64,000 nucleotides of DNA from Yersinia canariae (lineage in GTDB: Bacteria > Pseudomonadota > Gammaproteobacteria > Enterobacterales > Enterobacteriaceae): positions 3,038,001 through 3,102,000 of the forward strand of contig NZ_CP043727.1 in NCBI RefSeq assembly GCF_009831415.1, written 5' to 3'. The notes beneath the pieces are model-generated. The model had not been told where the DNA came from. It saw only the letters and a program-made list of their open reading frames with translations, and made no database searches. Position numbers and translations under genes: made by a program. Positions within the stretch are counted from its first letter, which is position 1, and each line of letters starts with the position of its first letter. This document shows, in pieces, positions 1-11,711 of the stretch.

Positions 1-809
1 ATATCAAAGATCAGGGCCAAATCTCGCCATTCATAATTCTTATGAAGATGAGTATCTTGCTCATGTAATGCAACGGCTATAGAATAACTACCTTCGCCTA
101 GATTCATTGGAAATGAGAAATTAAACGATATTATTTGCCCGCTTGTTAAACTCTTAATTTCTTTATCTAAATGATAGGTGTTAGTACCATATATCACTTG
201 CCCTAAACGATCTTTTATCATATATCCCAATACTATTTCTGGAATATCTGATGCAATACCAACTTTAATACATAAATTTGCTAGCTCACCAACATTAAAA
301 ACCTCAGTTCTTACACCTTCATTGTTATAAAGGCCAATATCTATTATGGATGCATCCCCAGAACCCGATACTGTTTGTATTAAACCATCTGGACTTTCAG
401 TTTGTTTAACTGAAGAAGTATCCTTCGCAGCTAGCATAGCATTATAATAATCCATCACTGCTTCGGGTTTCCCTTCCATTAAAATAGTTCCTGCATTTAG
501 CAAAATAGCCCTATCACAAATGGATTGAATTGCCGCTTTATCGTGTGAAACAAGTAGTAATGTAGTACCTTGCTTGCGATACTCTCGAATTCTTTCAAAA
601 CTTTTATGCTGAAAATAGGCATCACCTACTGATAGTGCTTCATCGACAATAAGGATATCCGGCCTTATCGCTGTAGCTACACTAAAAGCAAGACGCATTT
701 GCATACCACTAGAATATACCCGTACTGGTTGATCGATATATTCTCCGATCTCAGCAAATGCTTCTATCTCTGGCATCAATCGTTCAATTTCTCCAACCGA
801 CAGACCTAA
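1..809 (-). pseudogene. wzt: wzt, 3' part: O-antigen ABC transporter ATPase, cut by IS5
   Basis: This is the distal part of the O-polysaccharide export ATPase, reading leftwards off the window edge. It has no start of its own. Joined to the 5' part after removing IS5 and one CTAA copy, the frame is restored exactly (...QLLG|LSVGEIERLMPEIEAF...). Visible motifs are the ABC signature SSGMQMRLAFS (about 660-700), Walker B ILIVDEALSVGDA (about 615-650) and the switch histidine LLLVSHD (about 540-560). The last 350 or so bases encode a beta-rich tail like the carbohydrate-binding C-terminal domain (Wzt_C family) that recognises the capped end of polymannose O antigens. The true C-terminus lies outside the window. 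With IS5 present this half should not be translated as part of Wzt. Confidence 0.88.
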
Positions 810-2004
<1,195 letters not shown>

Positions 2005-2350
2005 CTAAGAGTTGTCCAGACATATATACATTCTGCCTGCCAGAAAAGTCCGGATGAAAACCAATCCCCAACTCAAGTAATGCCGCAACACGACCAGTCA
2101 ACTTGATTGAACCTGTTGTTGGATGAGCCGTTCCAGTAATCAGTTTTAGTAAAGTACTCTTCCCCGCACCATTAATACCTATTAATCCTATAGCCTCGCC
2201 CGGCCTAACAGTGAAACTAATATCCCGGAGAACCCATGTTAAGGTATGTCGTATTATTTTTACTGGTGATATCCATTCAACCAATCGACCAAAACGTGAA
2301 GGGTACTTTTTGTAGGCTTTACCTATATTAGTGACAGTGATGCTTCCCAT
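2005..2350 (-). pseudogene. wzt: wzt, 5' part: O-antigen ABC transporter ATPase, cut by IS5
   Basis: This is the N-terminal 115 codons of the Wzt ATPase, the energising subunit that exports lipid-linked O polysaccharide with Wzm. Walker A is GINGAGKST and the Q-loop region begins at GIGFHPDFSGRQNVYMSG. The start ATG shares one base with the wzm stop (TAATG), so the two were translationally coupled. After QLL the frame runs into IS5 and ends at 1982 after seven foreign residues, giving a 122-residue product that lacks the signature motif and Walker B. It should be inactive. Its 3' part is at 1-809. Confidence 0.93.
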
Positions 2351-3144
2351 TACAATTCATCCACCATATCTGCTGAATGTTTTCTAAATAGATACATACC
2401 TAAAACACATAGGAAAACAGCTAGTATTGCTACAGGCCATAGCGCAGACCAATTGGGCATATGCTGCTTTATAATTATTTGTTGATAATTGTCAACCAAG
2501 ACAGCCATAGGATTAAACCTTAATAAGGATTGTGCTCCTTTTGGTAGAGTACTCATTACATAGACAATAGGAGTAAACCAAAACCAAAATTGGAGTAGCA
2601 CAGTTACAAATTGACCTACATCTCTAAAAAATACGTTTATTACACCTAGAGAAATTCCAAGCCCTGTTGCAAATAACACTTGAATTAAAAGAGGTATAAT
2701 TAAGGCTATTATAGAAATAGGATGGAAGTTACCAGTTACAATCAAAAAAACAACAAACAATGAAAATATAATAATAAAATTAATAAGTGCGGACAATACG
2801 ACAATAATGGGTAAACATATCTTAGGAAAATTTAGCTTTTTCAATAAACCAGCATTTTCAATAAAAACATTCTGTCCCCGTCCTACTATCTCAGCGAAAA
2901 GCCCCCATGTAATAATACCGATACATAGATATATGCTGTAGGAAAATGTCCCTGCGTCACCTGGTAAGCGAGCTTTCATTACCTGAGAAAAGACTAAAGT
3001 GTATACTAAAATCATTGACAGTGGCTGTAAAACAAGCCAAGTAGCACCCAGCATACTTTTCTGGTATTTTGCTTGGAACTCCCGTTTTACACTACCAAGA
3101 ATAAATCCTCTATAACGATAAATCGCCAATAGCATATCTTTCAC
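2350..3144 (-). CDS. wzm: Wzm, O-antigen ABC transporter permease
   Basis: This is the inner-membrane permease of the ABC-2 family that moves completed undecaprenyl-linked O polysaccharide to the periplasm with Wzt. It is 264 residues, normal for Wzm/KpsM-type proteins. It starts with a cytoplasmic segment (YRGFILGSVKREFQAKYQKS, the typical amphipathic opening) followed by about six hydrophobic spans. It lies 2 bp downstream of manB and overlaps the wzt start by one base, so it is a middle gene of manC-manB-wzm-wzt. The frame is intact, but its partner wzt is split by IS5 and manB has a premature stop, so it probably has no function in this isolate. The assignment to a homopolymer O-antigen system is firm; polymannose as the substrate is inferred from the flanking manC and manB. 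Confidence 0.92.
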   Translation of the reverse strand: MKDMLLAIYRYRGFILGSVKREFQAKYQKSMLGATWLVLQPLSMILVYTLVFSQVMKARLPGDAGTFSYSIYLCIGIITWGLFAEIVGRGQNVFIENAGLLKKLNFPKICLPIIVVLSALINFIIIFSLFVVFLIVTGNFHPISIIALIIPLLIQVLFATGLGISLGVINVFFRDVGQFVTVLLQFWFWFTPIVYVMSTLPKGAQSLLRFNPMAVLVDNYQQIIIKQHMPNWSALWPVAILAVFLCVLGMYLFRKHSADMVDEL

Positions 3145-3146
3145 GG

Positions 3147-4523
3147 TTATTCCCCTGCCAACAATTCTAGAATTTCTTTTGTCTTTTTATCCATTAATAT
3201 GCCATCCCCTACCGACTCAACATTCAAGCGAACCACTGGCTCTGTATTAGAGGTTCTTAGGTTAAAACGCCAGTCGCTGTACTCAATACTGATGCCATCA
3301 GTGAAATCAACATTAACTGCATCAGGTTCGTAAATAGCTCTAACTTTAGCAATGCTACTTTTAGCATCAACCAGTTTCCGATTAATCTCACCAGAGGCTG
3401 GGAATGCACGCATCCGATCGCCAACTAATTGGCTTAAAGACATATTTTTAACACAAAGTAATTCAGCGACCAATAACCAAGGAATCATCCCACTATCACA
3501 GTATGCAAAATCACGGAAGTAATGGTGAGCACTCATTTCACCACCGTATATTGCATCTTCTTTGCGCATCCTTTCCTTAATAAAGGCATGTCCAGTTTTG
3601 GACATAATAGGAATGCCGCCCGCCTTAGAAATGATATCAATCGTGTTCCAAGTTAACCTTGGGTCATGGATTATTTTGGCGCCCTTCTCTTTTTGCAAGA
3701 AAGCTTCGCCCAGGAGACCTACAATATAATAGCCTTCAATAAACTGAGCATTCTCATCAAATAAGAAGCAGCGGTCAAAGTCACCATCAAAGGCGATCCC
3801 CATATCTGCACTTGTTTCGCTAACTGCTTTTTCAGTATCAGCTCGGCATTCGGGTAATAGAGGATTAGGGATCCCATTAGGGAAATGACCATCAGGCTGA
3901 TGGTGAATTTTTATAAATTCGATAGGAAGCTGTGCAGCCTTGAAACGTTTTTCAATTTCATCAATAACATGCCCAGCAGCGCCATTGCCGGAGTTTATTG
4001 CAAGTTTCAGTGGACGGGTAAAGTTTTTGAAATCGATATAACCCATCAAATGATCAATGTATTCATTAAGTATCGAGATTCTTTTATAACTTCCTTTCTT
4101 GTTTTTATCTGGTGCTGCAAAATCATTTTCTTCAGCCAATCTTTGGATATCACGTAAGCCGGTATCACCACTAATAGGCTTTGCATCTTCCCGAACCAGC
4201 TTCATGCCATTATAGTCCATTGGATTATGACTAGCAGTTACTTCAATGCCACCATCAACACCTAGATGAAAAGTAGCAAAATAAATTTCTTCTGTTCCAC
4301 TTAACCCAATATCCAAGACGTCACTGCCCGCGTCCATTAACCCTTCGGCCAAAGCCATTTTTAATGATTCGCTGGTTAACCGAACATCACCACCGACGAC
4401 AATAGTTTTTGGTTTCAAATATTCACCAAAAGCTCAACCAATTCGGTAGGCAATATCTTCATTCAATTCTGAACCTAATCGACCGCGAATATCATAAGCT
4501 TTAAAACAAGTTAAGGTCTTCAT
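3147..4523 (-). pseudogene. manB: manB, phosphomannomutase, with in-frame stop at codon 30
   Basis: ManB converts mannose-6-phosphate to mannose-1-phosphate for GDP-mannose synthesis. The gene starts at 4523 ([17 protein letters not shown]) behind a good ribosome site and would encode 458 residues, the usual size. Codon 30 is TGA (4434-4436), within [13 protein letters not shown] where the family has Arg (RIGRA); a single C-to-T change of CGA explains it. Downstream the frame is fully open: phosphoserine loop [11 protein letters not shown], metal site DGDFDR and the C-terminal substrate loop RTSNTEP. Restart at TTG 4418 would give 423 residues lacking the conserved N-terminal strand, so activity is doubtful. 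manC ends 13 bp upstream and wzm begins 2 bp after the stop. A sequencing error is the main alternative. Confidence 0.9.
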
Positions 4524-4536
4524 TGTTTCCTCTAAA

Positions 4537-5955
4537 TCAGCAACGTCCATAGTGGTCTTTAATTCTGATAATATCGTCATCGCCCAGATAAGAGCCTGAT
4601 TGAACCTCAATAAGTTCAAGTGGAATTTTCCCAGGATTTTCTAACATATGAAGTGATCCAATAGGAATAAAAGTAGATTGGTTTTCAGTTATTAAAAACG
4701 TTTTATCCCCAATTGTTACTTTGGCTGTACCTGATAATACAATCCAATGCTCTGCCCGATGATGATGCATCTGCATAGAGAAAGCGCCACCCGGCTTAAC
4801 TGTAATGCGGTTAACGTTAAAACGTTGTTCACTAACAACAATATCGCAACGACCCCAAGGACGATAAGTTTCTCTATGGCGGCGATACTCGCTGCGTTTA
4901 GTTTGTTTCAAGTGCTCAACGATTTTTTTAACGTCTTGTACTTTCGATTTATCTACGACTAATACCGCGTCTTTCGTGCTGACGATAACTAAGTTATCTA
5001 CGCCCACGGCTGCAACTAATTTCTCATCAGTATTGATATAGCAATTTTGTGTATCATGCAGGAATGTGTCGCCGGTAACCGCATTTCCTGATTTATCTTT
5101 ATTGCTTACATCCCAGAGAGCAGACCAAGAACCGACATCGCTCCACCCAGCATCTAGCGGTACAACCACCGCATTACTGGTTTGTTCCATTACGGCATAA
5201 TCTATTGACTCATCAGGACAAACACTAAATTTATCTTTATCAATGGTAATAAAGTCTTTGTCTGAATCCGAATCTTTCATGGCGGCTTTGCAAGCTTCAA
5301 GAATATCGGGTCTGAACTTCTCCAACTCTTGGATATATCGCTTAGCACGAAACATAAACATGCCGCTATTCCAATAATACTCACCAGAACTAATATATTG
5401 CTCGGCTGTTTTTAAATCAGGTTTTTCAACAAAGCGCTGTACTTTGAAAGCTTCAGAAATATCATTAACCGTTATTTCACCGCGCTGTATATAGCCATAA
5501 CCTGTTTCGGGGCCCGTCGGAACAATCCCAAAAGTAACCAGACTGTCTTTTTTAGCAAACGGAATAGCATGGGTGATGGCTTGGTGGAAAGCGTTACAAT
5601 CATTAATGATATGATCTGCGGCCAATACCAACATGATAGGGTCGTCGCCTTGGGAGATGGCATTTAATGCAGCTAATGCAATAGCGGGGGCTGTGTTACG
5701 GCCAACAGGTTCTAATATTATATTGTGTGAAAGTTTATTTATTTGCCGCAACTGTTCAGCAACTAAGAAACGATGCTCTTCATTACAAATGACAACTGGC
5801 TCTCTGACAGAAATACCCTCCAGCCGGTTTACTGTCTCTTGTAGCATCGAACTTACCCCATGTAAGCGCAGAAATTGCTTGGGATAAAGTTCTCTTGACA
5901 TTGGCCATAGACGACTACCCGTTCCACCAGCCATAATCACCGGAAGTAACATCAT
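4537..5955 (-). CDS. manC: ManC, mannose-1-phosphate guanylyltransferase
   Basis: ManC makes GDP-mannose from mannose-1-phosphate and GTP in the cytoplasm, the donor for mannose-containing O antigen. It is 472 residues, normal for the type II (bifunctional-type) family. The N-terminal nucleotidyltransferase domain opens with [20 protein letters not shown] and contains the FVEKPD motif. The C-terminal cupin (phosphomannose-isomerase type) domain carries RPWGRCDIV and [20 protein letters not shown]. It is the first gene of the operon, about 110 bp downstream of a JUMPstart/ops element. In E. coli O8/O9 the order manC-manB-wzm-wzt is followed by the mannosyltransferase genes, so those are expected beyond the left edge of this window. 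Confidence 0.95.
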   Translation of the reverse strand: MMLLPVIMAGGTGSRLWPMSRELYPKQFLRLHGVSSMLQETVNRLEGISVREPVVICNEEHRFLVAEQLRQINKLSHNIILEPVGRNTAPAIALAALNAISQGDDPIMLVLAADHIINDCNAFHQAITHAIPFAKKDSLVTFGIVPTGPETGYGYIQRGEITVNDISEAFKVQRFVEKPDLKTAEQYISSGEYYWNSGMFMFRAKRYIQELEKFRPDILEACKAAMKDSDSDKDFITIDKDKFSVCPDESIDYAVMEQTSNAVVVPLDAGWSDVGSWSALWDVSNKDKSGNAVTGDTFLHDTQNCYINTDEKLVAAVGVDNLVIVSTKDAVLVVDKSKVQDVKKIVEHLKQTKRSEYRRHRETYRPWGRCDIVVSEQRFNVNRITVKPGGAFSMQMHHHRAEHWIVLSGTAKVTIGDKTFLITENQSTFIPIGSLHMLENPGKIPLELIEVQSGSYLGDDDIIRIKDHYGRC

Positions 5956-6063
5956 ATATCCTTAATCACTAAAAAGTTACATGCTAGAAGTTTCACACTT
6001 CAAATGAGAACAATAATTATTCCACCCGAAATAATTATCAGCATTATTAATTATTTGATTTAA

Positions 6064-6100
6064 CAACGCTACCGCTCTTGGCTTTACAGCTACCAAAGGC
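6064..6100 (-). promoter_or_regulatory. JUMPstart with ops element upstream of manC
   Basis: On the minus strand this reads GCCTTTGGTAGCTGTAAAGC followed by CAAGAGCGGTAGCGTTG. It is the JUMPstart sequence found ahead of O-antigen and capsule operons, including the ops core GCGGTAGCGT at its distal end (first ops base is A rather than G). In enterobacteria RfaH loads onto RNA polymerase paused at ops and keeps it elongating through long polysaccharide operons. It lies about 110 bp before the manC start, inside the 489-bp gap 5956-6444. That gap is otherwise AT-rich, with no gene that I can see, and must also hold the operon promoter and the yegH promoter. Confidence 0.85.
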
Positions 6101-6444
6101 TATATGGTCATATTTACAGCATATTGAGGGCGTTGTTTAATTATAGATGTATGATTCTATTGAGCAAATTATACTCATATAATTATTTCGACTTATTATC
6201 TATCATATCGCATTAAATTTGACTAGGAAACATCTGTTAGTTGCCTTGAGTTGTTAGAGGTTTTATTATCAATAATTATGACATAGTTTCAATTAGTTAC
6301 AGATTGTCGCTGTATTGTTCACAACTCTATTTCTGCTATGCTTTATCAATAATCTCTTATATTTGAATTTGAAAATTTTACGTTATGCGCTCATTATTTG
6401 TTTTGGCAGTATAAACCGCAGAAATAAAAGGTGAAGTTAGGTAT

Positions 6445-8031
6445 ATGGAATGGATCGCAGATCCTACTATTTGGGCAGGACTGGCGACGCTGGTTGTGCT
6501 CGAAATTGTATTGGGTATTGATAACCTAATATTTATTGCCATTTTGGCAGAAAAACTCCCACGACATCAACGGGATAAAGCTAGAGTCACTGGTCTACTG
6601 TGCGCATTGTTGATGCGTCTGGTGCTACTGGCCTGTATCTCGTGGTTAGCCACATTAACCGCGCCATTGGTTACCCTTTCAGGACATCCATTCAGTGCCC
6701 GTGACTTGATTATGCTTGTCGGGGGGATATTCCTGCTCTTCAAAGCCACCATGGAGCTTAATGAGCGCCTTGAGGGCAAGGATCATCAGCAGAATCAGCA
6801 ACGTAAAACCGCGCGGTTCTGGCCCGTTGTGGCGCAGATTGTGGTGCTGGATGCCATATTCTCCCTCGACTCAGTGATTACTGCCGTCGGTATGGTGGAC
6901 CACCTTGCGGTGATGATGGCGGCGGTTTGTATTGCGATTGGCCTGATGCTATTAGCCAGCAAGCCATTGACTCGCTTTGTAAATGCCCATCCAACCATTG
7001 TCATTTTGTGCTTGAGTTTCTTACTGATGATCGGCTTCAGCTTAGTCGCTGAAGGCTTTGGCTACCATATTCCGAAAGGGTATCTATACGCTGCGATTGG
7101 TTTCTCTGTAATCATTGAATCACTGAATCAGTTTGCTCAATTCAACCGCCGCCGCTTCCTGTCGGCTGTCCGCCCATTACGCGAAAGAACCGCAGAAGCC
7201 GTGCTGCGAATGCTCAGTGGTAAGCATGAAGAGGCTGAGTTAGATAATCATACGGCTAATCTGATTGCAGATAGCACCAGCGTGGGTCAAGAGGTGTTCA
7301 ATGAGCAGGAACGCCGGATGATCGAACGGGTATTGGGGCTGGCACAGCGTACCGTCAGTAGTATCATGACATCACGCCATGATGTTGAATATTTGGACCT
7401 TAATGATCCACCGGAGAAGCTGACTCAGTTGCTGACAAAAAATCTGCATACGCGAATTGTCGTCACAGAAGACAGCTCAACAGATGAACCGCTGGGTGTT
7501 ATTCACGTCATTGATCTATTGAAGCAGCAGTTATCAGGCGAAAAACTCGACTTGCGGACATTAATTCGCCAACCCTTAATTTTCCCAGAACAAGTTTCTT
7601 TGCTGATGGCATTGGAACAATTTCGCCAGGCGCAGACCCATTTTGCCTTTGTGGTCGATGAGTTCGGCTCCATCGAGGGGGTGGTTACCTTGACCGATGT
7701 GATGGAGACAATTGCCGGTAATCTGCCAGTAGCGGGTGAAGAGTTGGATGCCCGCCATGATATTCAGCAAACTGAGGATGGCTGCTGGATTGCGAATGGT
7801 TACATGCCACTGGAAGATTTAGTGCTCTATCTGCCACTGCCGATTGATGATAAACGCGAATATCACACTTTGGCCGGATTATTGATGGAGTACAGCCAGC
7901 GAATCCCCAAAGTGGGTGAGCAGTTGAAGATTGGTGACTATCTGTTTGAACCACTGGAAGTGAGCAGCCATCGTATTTTGAAAGTGAAGATAACGCCGCT
8001 GAAAGCTCCAGATCCTGATTACGAAGTGTAA
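6445..8031 (+). CDS. yegH: YegH, TerC-family membrane protein with CBS and CorC domains
   Basis: This is an integral membrane protein of unknown exact function; TerC-type relatives act in metal-ion export or homeostasis. It is 528 residues against about 527 in E. coli YegH. The N-terminal half (about 1-230) is the TerC domain with seven hydrophobic spans, including the acidic motifs [15 protein letters not shown] and [22 protein letters not shown] pair follows at about 300-420 ([16 protein letters not shown]..., [18 protein letters not shown]), and then a CorC/HlyC-type C-terminal domain (about 435-520). In E. coli yegH also borders a polysaccharide cluster on one side and asmA-dcd-udk on the other; here dcuC lies between yegH and asmA. 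The start has an AGG-rich leader just upstream. Confidence 0.95.
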   Translation: MEWIADPTIWAGLATLVVLEIVLGIDNLIFIAILAEKLPRHQRDKARVTGLLCALLMRLVLLACISWLATLTAPLVTLSGHPFSARDLIMLVGGIFLLFKATMELNERLEGKDHQQNQQRKTARFWPVVAQIVVLDAIFSLDSVITAVGMVDHLAVMMAAVCIAIGLMLLASKPLTRFVNAHPTIVILCLSFLLMIGFSLVAEGFGYHIPKGYLYAAIGFSVIIESLNQFAQFNRRRFLSAVRPLRERTAEAVLRMLSGKHEEAELDNHTANLIADSTSVGQEVFNEQERRMIERVLGLAQRTVSSIMTSRHDVEYLDLNDPPEKLTQLLTKNLHTRIVVTEDSSTDEPLGVIHVIDLLKQQLSGEKLDLRTLIRQPLIFPEQVSLLMALEQFRQAQTHFAFVVDEFGSIEGVVTLTDVMETIAGNLPVAGEELDARHDIQQTEDGCWIANGYMPLEDLVLYLPLPIDDKREYHTLAGLLMEYSQRIPKVGEQLKIGDYLFEPLEVSSHRILKVKITPLKAPDPDYEV

Positions 8032-8060
8032 TTAGCTAGCCGTTAAGTAAAAACAGATAA

Positions 8061-8096
8061 AAAAAGCCGGGTTGCTTATCGCTCCCGGCTTTTTGC
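8061..8096. terminator. Bidirectional terminator between yegH and dcuC
   Basis: An 11-bp perfect stem (AAAAAGCCGGG / CCCGGCTTTTT) with a 12-base loop has an A run on one side and a T run on the other. It serves the converging yegH and dcuC transcripts. Confidence 0.93.
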
Positions 8097-8112
8097 TTGA
8101 TACACGCCGAGA

Positions 8113-9471
8113 TTATAAGTGCACGGGCACCAGAATCTCAGTCGCCACAATCACCACCACCAGCCCAACCAGCACCGGTACAGAAGTCCGTTTTACCACT
8201 TCAAAAGGTGAGATTTTTGCCATCCCTGCTACCGCCACCACAACGCCAGAAACTGGGGATAAAGTCCGCCCCAAATTCGAGGCTTGCAGCATCGGGATAA
8301 CCAGATAGGCCGGATTAATCCCCATTTGTGCTGCAAGTTTTGGAATCAATTCAACAAAGGCATAAAACGGCGCATTACCAGAGCCAGTTGTCATCGCCGC
8401 CAGCATCGTGATGGTGACCAACACCAGCATCATAATAATGCCGCCAGTACCGAAAGATTGTGCTAATCCAATCAGCCCACTGATAAAGCCAACAGTACTT
8501 AACCCCTGCGCAAATACCCCTGCGGCGACCAACAGCATCACCACCGTCGCGAATGCATCAGCCATGCCGCGATAAGCAACTTCCAGACCGGCAAAAACAG
8601 TTTTAGCATTGAAACTGCGCAAGAACTCAATCACAGCGGCAATCAACATGCAGATGACTAATACCGTGATGATATGCAGTTCTGGCCCCCACTTGCCATC
8701 AAATATCAGCACACCAATAATTGGAGTGAATGGCAAAATGGCATAAAAGCTGGGAGCATTGGTTGTGATCTCATTGACATCCATCATCTCATGCTTTTCC
8801 TGACTTTTATTGTCCAGATAGCGCTGCCAGAAGAAGTGAGCGATAGCCATACAAACAATCGCGGCAATAGAGATGGGTAAGGTGGTTTTAAAGGCGAAAT
8901 CGACCAGTGGCATTTCAGAGGCTTTTGCCGCCAAGACCACGTCGCCAGACGTCGGAGCCAGAATAATAGCTGCCGGAGAGGCGCAAATTGCGGCTGCCGC
9001 ACCGCGGCTGATGCCCACATTGACCATGACCGGGAACAGTGTCGCCATTAACAGCACACCCAGCCCCGTTGCAGATGACACCGCTAAAGACATCAGGCAG
9101 GCCACAATATAAGCCGCAACCATCAGCAAATATGGGGAGTTGATCATTTGTAGTGGTTTGGACGCAATCTTGACCACGACATCATTTGCACCGATATGTG
9201 TCATATAAGCGGCAAAACCGCATAACATCATGATCATCATGCCGAGATCGCCACCACGGCTCATCAGCAGGATTTTGACATACTCGACGATGTCCGTGGC
9301 ACGCCAACCGGTTGGCGTTGCGCTGGCAGGTAATACGTTTTTGCCCATCAAAGCGCTGATAATTAATAGCAGCAAACCACCGACCATCAGCACACCTGTT
9401 GCTGAATAGCCTTTAATGATGTAGCGGCCTACGCCAATGGCCACTACAATCCCAATCAAAAGATCTAACAT
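8113..9471 (-). CDS. dcuC: DcuC, anaerobic C4-dicarboxylate transporter
   Basis: DcuC is an inner-membrane carrier that exports succinate or exchanges fumarate and succinate during anaerobic growth. It is 452 residues with about 12 hydrophobic spans, and it closely matches E. coli DcuC. Family blocks include DIVEYVKILLMSRGGDLGMM, SSATGLGVLLMATLFPVMV, SPAAIILAPTSGDVVLAA and LGRTLSPVSGVVVAVAGMAK. The start has AGAGGG four bases upstream of ATG. It stands alone, converging on yegH. E. coli has dcuC elsewhere (near pagP/cspE), so its place here differs. A weak FNR-like half site (TTGAT) lies in the upstream gap, which would fit anaerobic induction but is not convincing. Confidence 0.95.
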   Translation of the reverse strand: MLDLLIGIVVAIGVGRYIIKGYSATGVLMVGGLLLLIISALMGKNVLPASATPTGWRATDIVEYVKILLMSRGGDLGMMIMMLCGFAAYMTHIGANDVVVKIASKPLQMINSPYLLMVAAYIVACLMSLAVSSATGLGVLLMATLFPVMVNVGISRGAAAAICASPAAIILAPTSGDVVLAAKASEMPLVDFAFKTTLPISIAAIVCMAIAHFFWQRYLDNKSQEKHEMMDVNEITTNAPSFYAILPFTPIIGVLIFDGKWGPELHIITVLVICMLIAAVIEFLRSFNAKTVFAGLEVAYRGMADAFATVVMLLVAAGVFAQGLSTVGFISGLIGLAQSFGTGGIIMMLVLVTITMLAAMTTGSGNAPFYAFVELIPKLAAQMGINPAYLVIPMLQASNLGRTLSPVSGVVVAVAGMAKISPFEVVKRTSVPVLVGLVVVIVATEILVPVHL

Positions 9472-9751
9472 ATACCCTCTCTCACCGAATACTCGCCTGT
9501 TGCTGTGTATACCCTGTATTTTGGGCGCTGCAATATTGTTCGCGATACGCCAAATACTTTAGGTATAAGTCATTATTATTGTTAAAACGCAGAAATAGCT
9601 CTGCACTCTGCCCAAAGTCCGTGGGCGAGTTTATGACATCTATCAATGATTCGCAGAGATTTTAGAAACAAATATCAGTTTGTGAGTAAGAGAGAGAATT
9701 TTATGTTTAGAAAGGCGAGATTGGCGAACAAAAGCACAACAGATATCTAAC
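9472..9751 (-). promoter_or_regulatory. dcuC upstream region (no gene)
   Basis: This gap between the dcuC start and the asmA terminator has no plausible coding sequence. It must hold the dcuC promoter. On the minus strand 9632-9647 reads ATTGATAGATGTCATA, which keeps one perfect FNR half site (TTGAT) and a poor second half (GTCAT), so FNR control is only suggested. Confidence 0.4.
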
Positions 9752-9784
9752 AAAAGACCCGATAAGTCGCGAAACCTATCGGGG
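9752..9784 (-). terminator. asmA terminator
   Basis: On the minus strand the stem CCCGATA / TATCGGG, with a 12-base loop, is followed by TCTTTTGTT. It lies directly downstream of the asmA stop. Confidence 0.75.
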
Positions 9785-9796
9785 ATGATTAGTGCT

Positions 9797-11644
9797 TTAA
9801 AGCTTATCAATCAGCTTTTTAAGATCTTGACTTCCACGGCTCTGCTGATTGCGTTCAGCCCAGTCGCTAAGTGCTTTTTTAGCTCGCTGTTGCAATTCAT
9901 TACGCAAAAGCTGCTCTACATTCAATTGATAACTGAGCTGAGTCCATGGGCCATAAATACGCAGCGGGATATCCGTATTTTGCAGCATCTTGACCAAGCT
10001 ATCTTGCCCGCTCCAGCCTTGCATCACTCGCACAGACAGATTCATGTCACATTGCCGCGCGGGCAAATTGAGTTCTCCGGCACCTTTAATAGATATCAAT
10101 GCGGAATCAGCACTGAGATTACTGACATTCATCGCCCCTCGACTCAAGGCCAAATTCGCTTGCAGTTGCTTAACTTCAGTATAGCGATCATATCTGTCTT
10201 GACCTTTCACATCACTGGAACTACGAGTGACAGCTTGCTGAATAAGTTGCTGAATATTCAGCCCCTCCAGCCTCGCATCATTCATACTGAACTGCGCATT
10301 ACCTTTCCAGCGATGGTTGAATGCCTCAACATTAACACCCTCTCCAGACAGTTGCGCTTTCATGGAGAATTTACCGGTCATCATCTGCGGTAAATCTGCT
10401 GCTGCCAATACCGGCCCTAATTCCATGTGATTTATCACTGGGTTTACAGTAGTGAGTACTTTCTTGCCCATAACATCCAGTGAACCTGGTAGTGAAAAAT
10501 CACCGCCCAGCGCACTGCCCGTTAAACGGCTAATTTGCACATCACCTTGTTGGTTCGAGGCCTGTAAATTCAGTTGTGTCACTTTTATTGCGCGATACAC
10601 CAAATTATTCGCCGTGAGTGTAATTTGCGCCTTAAAGTCACGTAATGCCTGTAAGTCCTGCCCGACATCATCATCAGCCTGAATAGCAATTACCGGCGCG
10701 GTCACGATAGCCTGTTTGGCACTGTCTTTATTACTGGTTGTGTTCTTAGATTCCCAACCGAAAATCGAATCCAAGTTGAGATTATCAGCAGCCAGATTAA
10801 TAACATACTCAGGAACAGGGCCGAGAGTCGCTTTAGCACTCCCTGTAAGCTGGTTGTTATTTGCCGTAAAGCTCAGTTGATTGAGCAACAATTGCTGGAG
10901 ATCACGCTGATAACTGGCTTGTAATGTCCCCTCGCCGCTCACCCCACCCACAGGAATATCCGCCCCTTCCAATTTATATGCAAATTGGCTGATATTCGCA
11001 CTGAACTGCTCTGGGTAATGACTCATATCTGCGTCGGCAACCATGGAGAAAGTGACATCCCGCTGATTACGGTTAACACGGCTGGCGAGCGTGACATGAA
11101 CTTGCCGTTGGGGGTCTTGGCTAAGCTCAAGATTAATATCACGGACATTCACTTGATCATTATCTGTCCGTTGCCAAATTAGCAGGCTGTCGACAACCTG
11201 AACTCTATTGATATCAAGTTTCCAAGCGCGATGTTCATCAACCGGTGCATTACCTGCAGGTGCGACCGGTGCCCCTGGTTGTTGTTGCGCTTCACTGTCA
11301 GGTGTTAGGCGGATAACCGCCCCTTTTAGCATCACCTGCTTAACATCAAGCTGGTGTGACAACAGTGGCCAAAGTTTGACATCAAGACGCATATTCTCTG
11401 CACTGACCACCGGCGCTGCTGCTCCGGGCGCGGTTAGCGCAGTTCGGCCAGCGATAATGCTAAGTTGTGGCCAAACATGCCAACGCAAATCCCCTTCCAA
11501 TTGCAGATGATAGCCACTTTTTCTTTCGACCTGTTTGACCATGTAAGCGCGAAAGTCATTAGGATTTACTAGCAATACCAATGCGCTCATTCCTGCAACC
11601 AATACCACTAGCAGGATAATTAACGTCGTTAGTAATCGTCTCAT
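9797..11644 (-). CDS. asmA: AsmA, inner-membrane-anchored envelope protein
   Basis: AsmA is a periplasmic protein anchored by one N-terminal span (RRLLTTLIILLVVLVAGMSA). It belongs to the AsmA-like repeating beta-groove family thought to move phospholipid towards the outer membrane; asmA mutations suppress outer-membrane protein assembly defects in E. coli. It is 615 residues against 617 in E. coli. After the anchor come NPNDFRAYMVKQVERKSGYHL, typical of the family opening, a long beta-rich region, and the C-terminal AsmA block (GAGELNLPARQCDMNLSVRV). It lies downstream of dcd in the same direction with 67 bp between, as in E. coli, and has its own terminator. Confidence 0.95.
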   Translation of the reverse strand: MRRLLTTLIILLVVLVAGMSALVLLVNPNDFRAYMVKQVERKSGYHLQLEGDLRWHVWPQLSIIAGRTALTAPGAAAPVVSAENMRLDVKLWPLLSHQLDVKQVMLKGAVIRLTPDSEAQQQPGAPVAPAGNAPVDEHRAWKLDINRVQVVDSLLIWQRTDNDQVNVRDINLELSQDPQRQVHVTLASRVNRNQRDVTFSMVADADMSHYPEQFSANISQFAYKLEGADIPVGGVSGEGTLQASYQRDLQQLLLNQLSFTANNNQLTGSAKATLGPVPEYVINLAADNLNLDSIFGWESKNTTSNKDSAKQAIVTAPVIAIQADDDVGQDLQALRDFKAQITLTANNLVYRAIKVTQLNLQASNQQGDVQISRLTGSALGGDFSLPGSLDVMGKKVLTTVNPVINHMELGPVLAAADLPQMMTGKFSMKAQLSGEGVNVEAFNHRWKGNAQFSMNDARLEGLNIQQLIQQAVTRSSSDVKGQDRYDRYTEVKQLQANLALSRGAMNVSNLSADSALISIKGAGELNLPARQCDMNLSVRVMQGWSGQDSLVKMLQNTDIPLRIYGPWTQLSYQLNVEQLLRNELQQRAKKALSDWAERNQQSRGSQDLKKLIDKL

Positions 11645-11711
11645 GACATCCTCTTGTCTTATCGGGCTAAAAAGTCCAAACAGGCTAAAATCTCACTAAG
11701 AGAAGAAGTGG

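Noticed and set aside
9785..10393. 202-codon open frame on the plus strand inside asmA
   Set aside because: It lies antisense to the well-conserved asmA frame, has no ribosome site and has low-complexity, unlikely protein composition.
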